This document shows, one piece after another, positions 1-7,453 of a DNA stretch of 22,393 bases. Below the pieces are notes generated by a model. It had not been told where the DNA came from and searched no databases. It saw only the letters and a program-made list of their open reading frames with translations. Every line of letters starts with the position of its first letter. Within the stretch, counting starts at the first letter, position 1. Source of the stretch: a virus; the IMG/VR virus record IMGVR_UViG_3300020477_000697, positions 1 through 22,393 of that record. One strand, written 5' to 3'. Both the position numbers and the translations under genes were made by a program.

Positions 1-441
1 ATGATTCTAAGAAGGTGCAGTCAGGGCCATCGTGTCCGCATTTATAGAAATACCACACCGGGTATCTCACGTACTAAAAAGTATAAAGATGGGAGTACGG
101 AGGTTCTGACTTATCCTTCATCTTATAGTTATTTTGTTGAAGTAGATGGTAATGTAGAAAAGAAAACAAATAGTTTTAAAACTGCTGAAGAGTTTTATGA
201 TGCTGAATGTGTTAAAAAACATAGCGATAATCATGGAAGATTAGTGATTGGTAAACATCATTTAATAAATAATGTAGCCACTTCGCAATCAGATTATCCT
301 ACAGACAGTAGTACAAAAGCAGAGATACAAGCTTTTTATGATGTTAGAAATATTAATTATAGCGCTAGCGATACAAAAGCAGAACTATTAAGTAAGATAG
401 AAGTAAATGATTTTACTGGCGCTAAAAGTATTAAAAAATAA
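1..441 (+). CDS. Phage protein with C-terminal HeH/LEM-like motif (possibly 5'-truncated)
   Basis: A 146-residue protein of unknown role. Residues 1-70 are basic and rich in Tyr and Thr, with no motif I recognise. Residues about 104-133 (STKAEIQAFYDVRNINY, then DTKAELLSKI) fit the short helix-extended-helix (HeH/LEM) pattern: two Lys-Ala-Glu helices joined by a short Tyr/Ser turn. In phages this small motif often sits at the end of virion or head-tail proteins, where it is thought to mediate binding. It heads the plus-strand late operon, and its TAA shares a base with the next ATG. The ATG is the first base of the window, so no ribosome site can be judged and the true start may lie further upstream. 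The HeH call is by eye; the overall function is unknown. Confidence 0.6.
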   Translation: MILRRCSQGHRVRIYRNTTPGISRTKKYKDGSTEVLTYPSSYSYFVEVDGNVEKKTNSFKTAEEFYDAECVKKHSDNHGRLVIGKHHLINNVATSQSDYPTDSSTKAEIQAFYDVRNINYSASDTKAELLSKIEVNDFTGAKSIKK

Positions 442-728
442 TGGCAAAAGATTCTTTTATAAATTGGGAAAATGCTCCAGTAAAGAAAGAGGGTTTTATA
501 GCTATCTTTATATTTATGAGCGGATTAATTGGAGAAGGTGTTTATTTTTATAATCGCTTTATTACATTGGAAACTGATATGATACAAGCAAATACAAAGA
601 TAGAAGAATTACTGTCTAAACATATTGAAGATGAAGAAGAAGAATTTGCAAAGCTGGAAGAACGAGTAAAGTTTTATGAAAAAGAATTTAATATTAATCC
701 ATTAAGCTGGAGAAAGAAAAAGAAGTGA
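441..728 (+). CDS. Small membrane protein with coiled coil (i-spanin-like topology)
   Basis: A 95-residue protein with one hydrophobic span at residues about 18-37, followed by a strongly charged helix at 42-82 (runs of Glu, Lys and Leu with coiled-coil spacing) and a basic tail ending in four Lys. One membrane span plus a long charged helix is the layout of inner-membrane spanins (Rz-type), and also of some holin accessory proteins. It sits among several small membrane proteins just upstream of a lysozyme-like gene, which supports a lysis role. Its ATG overlaps the previous stop by one base, and its TGA overlaps the GTG of the next gene (725-728), so the pair is probably translationally coupled. 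Function is inferred from topology and position only. Confidence 0.6.
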   Translation: MAKDSFINWENAPVKKEGFIAIFIFMSGLIGEGVYFYNRFITLETDMIQANTKIEELLSKHIEDEEEEFAKLEERVKFYEKEFNINPLSWRKKKK

Positions 729-1135
729 AAAAAGTCTGGGATATAGTAGAGTTTATATTAGTTCTTCTTGTTTTTAGCTGTATTGGATTAGCTTTTATAG
801 CATGTGAAGATAAGTATTTAACTGTTGAGCGTAGAGTTGTTGACGCAGAAAACAACATACCAATTTATTTTCAAGCAACAGCGGAACAAGATGGTGTAAA
901 TACATGGCGCCCGGTGTTTACATATTATATATATCAAATGCAAGAAGGTGTATATGATGCTTACTTTCATGCTTATATAATGGTAAATGACTCTGTAGTA
1001 TTCTCTGGAGTTCAGCCTATATCTATTGAAGGCGGAAAAAAGATTTGGGGTGAATATATTGCAGTAGGCGCAAATTTTTCTCCAGAATTAATAGTGAATA
1101 GCACTCCAATGGCTTATGTGAGTGTGGAGTATTAA
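725..1135 (+). CDS. Small exported or membrane-anchored protein, possible lipoprotein
   Basis: A 136-residue protein from a GTG start overlapping the preceding TGA. Residues 1-5 are basic or polar, 7-26 are hydrophobic, and Cys27 follows Phe-Ile-Ala, an imperfect lipobox. The remaining roughly 110 residues look beta-rich and soluble (several Tyr/Phe/Val strands, a Gly-Gly turn near 103), with no enzymatic motif I recognise. The sequence fits a lipoprotein or a signal-anchored periplasmic protein. Its overlap with an i-spanin-like gene makes an outer-membrane spanin partner thinkable, but classical Rz1 proteins are shorter and proline-rich, so this is weak. It could equally be an exported accessory protein. 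The gene is well supported; the role is not. Confidence 0.6.
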   Translation: MKKVWDIVEFILVLLVFSCIGLAFIACEDKYLTVERRVVDAENNIPIYFQATAEQDGVNTWRPVFTYYIYQMQEGVYDAYFHAYIMVNDSVVFSGVQPISIEGGKKIWGEYIAVGANFSPELIVNSTPMAYVSVEY

Positions 1136-1156
1136 TAATATAAATGGGAACAATAT

Positions 1157-1471
1157 ATGGCAGAAATGTATGCAGAATATGGCGTAATAGGCGTAGTTGT
1201 CATACTGTTTTCTGGAATGCTTTATTGGTTTAGGGGATTTGTAGAAAGACTTGTAAATAATAAGCTAGAAGATTTAGAAAATGAAATTCAACAAAACAGA
1301 GAAATAATGATTAAACTCATAGATAGATGGAATAAAGAAACAACTAAAGCCGACAGAAGACATGAATCTGTAATAGAAAACGCTGAAAGAAGACATGAGA
1401 AATTAACATTTGAATTGCGAACACAGAGTGAAGCATTAAATTTTTTAAGAGGAAAGTTAGATAAAAGTTGA
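1157..1471 (+). CDS. Small membrane protein with charged coiled-coil tail
   Basis: A 104-residue protein with a hydrophobic span at residues about 8-25, then a long highly charged helix to the end. That helix contains a near-repeat (RRHESVIENA followed by RRHEKLTFEL). A GGGAA ribosome site lies about 6 bases before the ATG. An N-terminal anchor with a long coiled coil resembles holin-associated or spanin-type proteins, and it sits between other small membrane proteins in the putative lysis cassette. No family-specific residue was recognised. An open frame on the opposite strand over the same bases (1288-1542) is Ser/Cys/Phe-rich and looks like a shadow. Confidence 0.55.
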   Translation: MAEMYAEYGVIGVVVILFSGMLYWFRGFVERLVNNKLEDLENEIQQNREIMIKLIDRWNKETTKADRRHESVIENAERRHEKLTFELRTQSEALNFLRGKLDKS

Positions 1472-1476
1472 AAAAG

Positions 1477-1560
1477 ATGAAAAAAACAAGAATCGGACAT
1501 GGTCGCGGTACTAAAAGTAAATATAAGAATTATCGTGGTCAAGGCGGAAGGAAACGATGA
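1477..1560 (+). CDS. 27-residue Arg/Gly/Lys-rich micro-protein
   Basis: A very short frame, ATG at 1477 to TGA at 1558-1560, encoding 27 residues beginning MKKTRIGHGRGTKSKYKNYR and ending GQGGRKR. Two facts support it as a real gene. It fills the gap between the stop at 1471 and the next start, and its TGA overlaps the ATG of the next gene (ATGA at 1557-1560), a coupling used elsewhere in this genome. The product would be strongly basic with glycine between the charged residues, which suggests nucleic-acid or anionic-surface binding. No family was recognised. The ribosome site is weak (a run of A and G before the ATG). Confidence 0.5.
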   Translation: MKKTRIGHGRGTKSKYKNYRGQGGRKR

Positions 1561-1811
1561 AACAATCTGAAATAGATAATTGGCGTGTTAATATGCAGAG
1601 TAGAATGGAAGAATTAACTGTTCTAAATGCAAAACATAATCAAGATATTATGCATGTAAAAGAATCTGTAGATGAATTAAAAGAATTAATCAAAGAACAA
1701 AATGGTCGAGTAAGAGAACTAGAAGGTAATATGTCAGGAGTAAGAGCTATAGGAGCAATGCTATCTGTTGTATTTTCTGGTTTATTTGGCTATTTATTTA
1801 CGAAAGGGTAA
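1557..1811 (+). CDS. XhlA/holin-like protein: coiled coil plus C-terminal membrane span
   Basis: An 84-residue protein. Residues 1-60 form a charged helix with heptad-like spacing, and residues about 62-82 are a hydrophobic span rich in Gly, Val and Phe, ending in a short basic tail. This soluble helix followed by a C-terminal anchor is the layout of XhlA-type haemolysin/holin accessory proteins, which act at the cytoplasmic membrane in phage lysis. A good ribosome site (GGAAGG at 1546-1551) lies 5 bases before the ATG, and the start overlaps the micro-gene stop. The lysozyme-like gene follows one gene later. Size and topology fit the family; sequence identity to it cannot be judged here. Confidence 0.55.
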   Translation: MKQSEIDNWRVNMQSRMEELTVLNAKHNQDIMHVKESVDELKELIKEQNGRVRELEGNMSGVRAIGAMLSVVFSGLFGYLFTKG

Positions 1812-1814
1812 AAC

Positions 1815-2042
1815 ATGAATCTAAAAGAAATGCTAATGGCGGCGGCGGAAGCTCAAGCTGATAAAGTAAAAGACGATATGATGAGTCAATTAAATTCCGA
1901 AGAAATGGAAAAAAAGATTGCCTCAGCTATCAACGCTAAAATAGATATTCCGTTTGTATCGGAAGATAAGGAGCAGATATTTTTTGAAAAAGTCGTTGAT
2001 GTTGTTACTGATTTGTTGCATGGTCTTTTTGAGGGGAAGTAG
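1815..2042 (+). CDS. Small helical protein of unknown function
   Basis: A 75-residue protein, mostly predicted helix, with Met/Ala/Glu-rich residues 1-40, a short IDIPFVSED turn near 43-51, and an amphipathic helix at 55-72 ending in LLHGLFEGK. No membrane span, signal or catalytic motif is evident. Its start follows the previous TAA by 3 bases, with AAAGGG upstream as ribosome site. Its own tail carries the GAGGGGAAG that serves the TTG start of the lysozyme-like gene at 2044. Position inside the presumed lysis cassette is the only hint to its role. Confidence 0.55.
   Translation: MNLKEMLMAAAEAQADKVKDDMMSQLNSEEMEKKIASAINAKIDIPFVSEDKEQIFFEKVVDVVTDLLHGLFEGK
2031..2039 (+). promoter_or_regulatory. 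Ribosome binding site that fixes the TTG start at 2044
   Basis: GAGGGGAAG lies 4 bases before TTG 2044-2046. It is the strongest Shine-Dalgarno match nearby and is the main reason for choosing TTG over the in-frame ATG at 1954. Confidence 0.65.
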
Positions 2043-2043
2043 T

Positions 2044-2511
2044 TTGTTAAACGAACCTCAAGTAAAAGATTTAATTAAAAGAGTTCTAGATAGTATGGAT
2101 TTATACTCTCCAGAGGCTCTAGATTTGGTCTATAAGACTGGAAAAGTAGAAAGTGGATATAAGTATCTACGCCAGATAAAAGGGCCTGCTAGGGGCTTAT
2201 TTCAATGCGAAGCATGGGTGGCAGTAGATATATGTAAAAACTATCTAGCTTATAGAAAAAAGCTAATGAAGAAGGTTGCTGAAGCTACGAATGTTAAGTT
2301 ATCTTATTTTGTAGACCCAAAAGAAGAAGACTGGGATTTCATATTAGAAACTAACATAGCCGCTCAGATAGCTATGTGTCGCTTACACTATAGACGCATA
2401 CCTAAGCCTTTACCGTCTAGTCTTGAAGGACAAGCTAAATATTGGAAAAAATACTATAACAGTATGGCAGGACGTGGTACTGTTGAGGATTTCTTGGTGA
2501 GGTCAGCTTAG
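2044..2511 (+). CDS. Putative peptidoglycan hydrolase (lysozyme/transglycosylase-like)
   Basis: A 155-residue protein from a TTG start. A strong ribosome site (GAGGGGAAG, 2031-2039) lies 4 bases upstream. The same frame stays open to an ATG at 1954, but that lies inside the preceding gene and would add a spurious Cys/Leu-rich leader, so TTG is preferred. Residues 34-37 (KVES) with ARGLFQCE at 49-56 recall the catalytic Glu and Gly-Leu-Phe-Gln of lysozyme/soluble transglycosylase folds: an E-S-G followed about 14 residues later by G-[LI]-[FY]-Q. Residues 115-155 carry the CRLHYRRIPKPLP and KYWKKYYNS patterns of a phage family I recall as lysozyme-like. Glu36 is the candidate acid. The role may be host lysis or wall penetration during entry; it lies directly before the virion genes. 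Confidence 0.6.
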   Translation: MLNEPQVKDLIKRVLDSMDLYSPEALDLVYKTGKVESGYKYLRQIKGPARGLFQCEAWVAVDICKNYLAYRKKLMKKVAEATNVKLSYFVDPKEEDWDFILETNIAAQIAMCRLHYRRIPKPLPSSLEGQAKYWKKYYNSMAGRGTVEDFLVRSA

Positions 2512-5135
2512 TGCCAAAGCAAACACTTACATTAAATGATTTTTCTGGAGGTTTAAATACAGTTAAAGACCCTAGAGACATTGCTATGAATGAGCTTTCA
2601 GCAGCTACCAATATAATGGTAGATAAGCAAGGAGCTATACGAACTGTTGGCAAATGGGTTGCTCATGGCACTGTACAGTCTCAAGCTGCTACGCTTTCTG
2701 GCGGTTATGGTATGGCTATATTAGAATCTGACTATGAAACACAACCTATATCAATAACAGGAGCATCTGATATAGATTTTGCAAGTGTTAAATTAAGTGG
2801 TGGCACTTCTTTAACAGGTGGTAATGCTAGATATATAACTAGGTCTGTTTTTAATGATGGTTTTTCATATTCTAGTCCAGATGTAACTGTTACTACAACA
2901 GCAGCTCATGGGCTTTCTGTTGGTGATTCTGTATTTATTGATGGTGTGGTTAGCGATAAATATGAAGGCGTTCATACAGTAAAAGCAGTGCCGAGCACTA
3001 CAACATATACTTCTGAAGTTTCTGACGCTAGTTATTCTTCTGGAAATCCGGGAGCTACTTTTCATAGATTAGGTTTAGCTGTTGCTGCATCAGGTGGAGG
3101 AACAGGATTTGTTAATGGTAGTGAAATACTTGTTACTGGTACAAGTAATAATGATGGATATTATACTGTTAAGTCAACAAGAAATAGTGATAGTCAATTA
3201 ATAGTTCAAAAAGATTTAACCGCTGAAGTTGGTACATCTGCTGTTGTAAAGAGTTTGCCAAAAGAAGATTATTTATTATTATTATCTGACGCTGATAATG
3301 GAAAGATAGATATATATTCTAAAAATAGAGATACATGGACAGCTGACCAGATAACTATTGATTCTACAGGAGGAAAATTAAGTGGAGTAACTCAACCTGT
3401 TTATTATTCTGTTGATAACGCTATAAGGGCAAGCGATGCTAATTTTGCTCTTGGAAACGATACTAAATGGTTTGGTTTTATTAAAAGAACGCATTTTGAA
3501 GGATGTACAGCTGAAGATAAATTTTTAGGTTGGTTTGAAAAAGATAATAAACTTTCTCCTCCTACAGATGGAGCTGTTGGAGATACTTATCCAGTAGATA
3601 ATGTAGGATTTGATTTAGAAATAGCTACACCTGCAAATACAGATAGTTTATGGACAGCAGGGACATATCAAGTGGCTTCTACTTTTATATATGATGGAAA
3701 TCAAGAATCATTATTATTTGAGTATCCTTCGTCAACACATGATTTTGATGTAGCTGAAGGAGATAGTGTTACTATAAGTGTTCATGCTCATACAGATGGC
3801 ACTGGATATAATCCTAGAATTAGCGGAGCAAGAATATATACTAAAATAGATGGCTCAGATGACCCTTGGTTTTTATTATGTGATATTGATATGAGAAGAG
3901 GGGGAAGAGCTACGTTAGATGGAGATTATATAGCTTGGACAAATGGTTCTTCAGCAGCAACAGATATAGATACTGGAACAATTACATCTTTGTCTCAAAA
4001 TATAGATACCTATGAATCTTTAAATGGATATGCTCACGATGTTGAATCTAATTCTTTAGGAGATGAGGGTGAACAATGGAAGAATGCTGTTGTTGCTAAT
4101 AGAAGGGCTTTCTTAGCGGGTGTAAGAAGAATTGATGTTAGCACAGGCTTACATACAACATATGGAGATAGAATATATTATTCAGAAATAGGTAGATATG
4201 ATACATTTCCTTCTCATAATTATATAGATGCTGTATTAGGAGATTCTGAATCTTATATTGGTATACAAGAGTATGCAGATAGATTGTTAGCATTTAAAGA
4301 AAATTCAGTACAAATAATTAATGTTGCTTCATCTTCTGACTCTGGCTGGTTTTTAGAAGAAAATTTAAAGTTTCATGGTATTAGACATCCATCAGCGGCT
4401 ACTAAGACACAGTATGGTATAGCGTGGATAAATGATGGCGGATGTTATTTGTATAATGGTAGAAGAGTGGTAAATTTAATAGATGATAAAATAGATGATG
4501 ATGAGTGGTCTTCTTTTATTGGTGTAACAGAAACTCATGCTTCTATTATAGGATATGAAAGACATAAAAAACAACTTATTATTATGAAAGACTGTACAGG
4601 AACTACAGCTTCTAGCGGAGATGCTTATTTATATGATTTTAAAATAAAATCTTGGGTAAAATTGTTAGACGCATTTACTGATAGCATAGTATATTCAAAT
4701 TTTGTACATGATTGGAATGGAGATTTACTTATATCTAGAGAAAATAGTAGTAATATTGATTTTTATAAATGGGATAGCGATGATACATCAAACAAATCAA
4801 ATATATCTTTCACAACAAAAGATATTGATTTTGGTAATCCAGCTGTTATTAAAAAAATATATAAAGTATTTGTAACATATAAATCAGATGCCGCTGATGC
4901 CACTCCATTTGATTATGCTGTTGATGGTAAAGGAAATTTTTCAGGGGATGGTGGCGGAGCATTAACAGGTAACTTTGCTGATACTTCTGATAAATGGGAT
5001 GTGCTCACGGCAACTCCTTCATCTACGCTATCTGTTCAAAGTTTACAATTAAAGCTCACAGCTCCTGACGCTAGTTTTTTTGATATAAATGATATAACTA
5101 TAGAATATAGACCAATACATAAAAGAGTATCGTAA
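2511..5135 (+). CDS. Virion neck/tail structural protein, beta-propeller type, with inserted beta domains
   Basis: An 874-residue protein from a GTG sharing its first base with the preceding TAG. The N-terminus (LNDFSGGLNTVKDPRDIAMN, residues 8-27) is the FSGGLN signature seen at the start of many phage neck/tail ring or packaged-DNA-stabilising proteins. Residues about 250-760 hold repeated beta-rich units with typical propeller turns, for example YGDRIYYSEIGRYDTFP, then DRLLAFKENSVQIINV. Residues about 123-180 and 186-248 look like two small inserted beta domains (HGLSVGDSVFIDGV and NGSEILVTGTSNNDGYYTV). The C-terminus (about 770-874) is another beta domain. The protein probably closes the head-tail junction or forms the short tail tube. 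The gene is certain; the exact virion position is inferred. Confidence 0.7.
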   Translation: MPKQTLTLNDFSGGLNTVKDPRDIAMNELSAATNIMVDKQGAIRTVGKWVAHGTVQSQAATLSGGYGMAILESDYETQPISITGASDIDFASVKLSGGTSLTGGNARYITRSVFNDGFSYSSPDVTVTTTAAHGLSVGDSVFIDGVVSDKYEGVHTVKAVPSTTTYTSEVSDASYSSGNPGATFHRLGLAVAASGGGTGFVNGSEILVTGTSNNDGYYTVKSTRNSDSQLIVQKDLTAEVGTSAVVKSLPKEDYLLLLSDADNGKIDIYSKNRDTWTADQITIDSTGGKLSGVTQPVYYSVDNAIRASDANFALGNDTKWFGFIKRTHFEGCTAEDKFLGWFEKDNKLSPPTDGAVGDTYPVDNVGFDLEIATPANTDSLWTAGTYQVASTFIYDGNQESLLFEYPSSTHDFDVAEGDSVTISVHAHTDGTGYNPRISGARIYTKIDGSDDPWFLLCDIDMRRGGRATLDGDYIAWTNGSSAATDIDTGTITSLSQNIDTYESLNGYAHDVESNSLGDEGEQWKNAVVANRRAFLAGVRRIDVSTGLHTTYGDRIYYSEIGRYDTFPSHNYIDAVLGDSESYIGIQEYADRLLAFKENSVQIINVASSSDSGWFLEENLKFHGIRHPSAATKTQYGIAWINDGGCYLYNGRRVVNLIDDKIDDDEWSSFIGVTETHASIIGYERHKKQLIIMKDCTGTTASSGDAYLYDFKIKSWVKLLDAFTDSIVYSNFVHDWNGDLLISRENSSNIDFYKWDSDDTSNKSNISFTTKDIDFGNPAVIKKIYKVFVTYKSDAADATPFDYAVDGKGNFSGDGGGALTGNFADTSDKWDVLTATPSSTLSVQSLQLKLTAPDASFFDINDITIEYRPIHKRVS

Positions 5136-5887
5136 TGCCTAGAGAAGACAGAAGAGTAACTAATATTAAACAGGACGCTATTACTGAGATAGATTATTAT
5201 CCATCTAAACAAAATGTTCCTGAAGGAGAACTAACTATTGCTAGTCCTAAAGGTAAACCTGCTAGGTTGTATAAAAAATTAAAAGGTATGTTATGGTGGA
5301 GTAATTTTACTCAAGATGGTAATCAGTATGTTGATAAAAATTTGAATGTGGATAATGATTTAATATATAAAGGATATTTAAGAAATAGTAATTATCCAGC
5401 ATTTAGCGTTTATCAAGGAGATTCAGCTATAGGACAAACAATAGCTAATAATTCCAGAGTAAGACTAATTTTTGATACTGAAACTTATGATATAGGTGGA
5501 AATTTTGATACAAGTAATTATAGGTTTACAGCTCCAGTAGATGGTATATATCATTTCGATATAAAATTATTATGGGATAACGATAAAGACCCTACAGCTG
5601 GAGATTGGTCTGCTGAAGAAAGACACGATATTCAAATATATAAAAATGATACTCAAGGAGCTACTAAATCAAATGTGGATGATAGAATAGCTTCAAATTT
5701 AAAAGTTATAAGCGGAACAATAACAGATTATTTCGCTATGAACCATGTGTCTGTTGATATAAAATTAGATTCTGGTGATTATATTGAAGTTGTTGGTTAT
5801 CAAAATTCAGGAACAAATCAGTATACGTATGAATCAAATGACCCAGAGTGGACATCATGGTCAGGACATTTAATAACAGCTATATAG
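5135..5887 (+). CDS. Tail appendage protein with C1q/TNF-like C-terminal domain
   Basis: A 250-residue protein. Residues 1-75 (DRRVTNIKQDAITEIDYYPS through GNQYVDKNLNV) form a phage-type N-terminal attachment region. Residues about 88-250 have the C1q/TNF jelly-roll pattern: AFSVYQG, then a VRLIFDTETYDIGGNFD strand pair, YRFTAPVDGIYHFDIK (the characteristic F-x-A-P-x-x-G-x-Y-x-F core), and a final WSGHLI strand. Such domains trimerise and occur at the tips of phage appendages and at other surface-recognition sites. Host receptor binding or particle decoration is the likely job. The ATG overlaps the preceding TAA by one base, so it is coupled to the neck protein gene. Absence of a long fibre shaft suggests a short spike or a protein bound to the neck. 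Confidence 0.72.
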   Translation: MPREDRRVTNIKQDAITEIDYYPSKQNVPEGELTIASPKGKPARLYKKLKGMLWWSNFTQDGNQYVDKNLNVDNDLIYKGYLRNSNYPAFSVYQGDSAIGQTIANNSRVRLIFDTETYDIGGNFDTSNYRFTAPVDGIYHFDIKLLWDNDKDPTAGDWSAEERHDIQIYKNDTQGATKSNVDDRIASNLKVISGTITDYFAMNHVSVDIKLDSGDYIEVVGYQNSGTNQYTYESNDPEWTSWSGHLITAI

Positions 5888-5900
5888 ATAGGAAGATATT

Positions 5901-7451
5901 ATGGCGTATAAAAACAATTTATTAGAATATTATGGTGGAGGTTCAGTCCCGTACCGACAAGGTTATGAAGAAGGTGGGGAGGTTCCTAGATTTAAAAGTA
6001 AAAAAGATTTTGCAAAGTATTATAAAGATGTAATGAGTACATTAAAAAGCGATAAAGAAATGGGTGGTGATGAGTATGGAATATCTTTATATGAAGGAGT
6101 TGACAGTTCTAGAGTTAGCTTACTAGATAAAATGTCAGAACAATTTTGGCAAGATAATAGAAAAAAACTTTTAGATAAAACTGGATTTGATGCTGGATAT
6201 GAACGCTCAAAAAATATTTTTACTGGAAAGTATCCAGTAGGAAAGGAATTAAAAAATTTAGAAGAATATTATCTTAATAAAAAATATGGTGAAGGGCTTC
6301 AAGATTCATTAAATATATATTCAGAATTTAATAAAGGCGGTTCAGTAGGAAATAGTTTACTAGGTATGCAAAGAGGCGGATATACTGGTGGATTTGGCGG
6401 AGGTAGGGTTCGTGCAAATTTAGCAAGGTATAGAAAAATAAGAGATGCTAGTGAAGATGTATCAAGAAGAGCTAAAGAAATAAAAGAAAAGAAAGCAAAG
6501 TCAGGACTGTTTGGAAAGATATTAGGTAAAGCAGCTGAGTGGGGTACTGGAGCATTACTTGCTCCTATATTAGGACCGGGTGCTTTAATAGCAGCTAAAG
6601 CTGTAGGAAGAGGCATCGGTAGTTATGCAGGCGCTAAAGCTGGTTACGGAGATAAAGTGGGTTCAGGGTTAGAGCAAACTAAATGGTTAGCATCTGATAG
6701 AAAAAAATTAGAAAGGTCTGAAAAAGGTTTAGAAGAATCATTTAAAGGCGCTGGGTATGCAGGAGTAGCTGCTGGAGCTATGAAAGGTGTTACAGATTAT
6801 GCTAAAAGCCAAGGAGCTGATAGTGTAGAAGATTGGTTGCAAGCTAAGACAGGTATAAAAAGAAATCCTTTTGAAACTCCAAATTATATGCAAGGCCCTG
6901 ACGCAACAATAGCTCAACAAACTTATGAAAAAGCTTTAGCTGACCCTACCTCTAGAACAGCAGCGGCTGAAATGGGCACATCTATACAAGAAGGTTTAGA
7001 TAAAACAATGGCTTCTTCTAAAATGGGCGGTTGGAAAATAAATCCTGAAATGGAAATAACTAAAACTGGATTTAAAGATTATTCTTTAAACCCTTCTATG
7101 GGGGGATTTAATCTTCCTTCTATGGGAAGTCCTACAGCAGCTACAGACCCATTTCAATATGCACAATCTGGCTTTGGTGCTCAGGAAGGACAAAAAGGTC
7201 TTCTTGGAGGATTGTCTGGATTAGCTGAAGGACAGTCAAGTTTATTAGCTCAACAGCCTTGGGCTCAAGAAGGATTTCAATTTGCTCAAGAACCTAGCGT
7301 TGGACAAAATCTTTTTAATCAATTAGCAGAAACTTCTGAACAAGGCAACCCTCTTGAATGGATGACTAACGCAGCTTTTGCAGCTCCATACGCTGGAGGT
7401 GGTATAGTAAGAGATGATAACGCTTTAATAGATATGATATATAGGAGATAA
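5901..7451 (+). CDS. Gly-rich internal virion protein with GG-x-V motifs
   Basis: A 516-residue protein, probably a virion component judging by its place between appendage and ejection-type proteins. It has short GG-x-V motifs at residues 13-16 (GGSV), 25-28 (GGEV), 146-149 (GGSV) and 500-503 (GGIV), and a related RGGYTGGFGGG stretch. Residues about 203-250 form a Gly/Ala-rich hydrophobic segment (LAPILGPGALIAAKAVGRGI) that could insert in a membrane or pack as a glycine zipper. The C-terminal half is rich in Gln, Gly, Met and Pro and looks flexible. No enzymatic motif is seen. It ends 2 bases before the next gene, which carries motifs that often follow GG-x-V segments within one protein, so the two may be split parts of one ancestral protein. 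Confidence 0.6.
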   Translation: MAYKNNLLEYYGGGSVPYRQGYEEGGEVPRFKSKKDFAKYYKDVMSTLKSDKEMGGDEYGISLYEGVDSSRVSLLDKMSEQFWQDNRKKLLDKTGFDAGYERSKNIFTGKYPVGKELKNLEEYYLNKKYGEGLQDSLNIYSEFNKGGSVGNSLLGMQRGGYTGGFGGGRVRANLARYRKIRDASEDVSRRAKEIKEKKAKSGLFGKILGKAAEWGTGALLAPILGPGALIAAKAVGRGIGSYAGAKAGYGDKVGSGLEQTKWLASDRKKLERSEKGLEESFKGAGYAGVAAGAMKGVTDYAKSQGADSVEDWLQAKTGIKRNPFETPNYMQGPDATIAQQTYEKALADPTSRTAAAEMGTSIQEGLDKTMASSKMGGWKINPEMEITKTGFKDYSLNPSMGGFNLPSMGSPTAATDPFQYAQSGFGAQEGQKGLLGGLSGLAEGQSSLLAQQPWAQEGFQFAQEPSVGQNLFNQLAETSEQGNPLEWMTNAAFAAPYAGGGIVRDDNALIDMIYRR

Positions 7452-7453
7452 TT

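Noticed and set aside
1954-2043. N-terminal extension (ATG 1954) of the lysozyme-like gene, looking like a hydrophobic signal
   Set aside because: It lies wholly within the preceding gene in another frame and has no ribosome site, while TTG 2044 has a strong one directly after the preceding stop.
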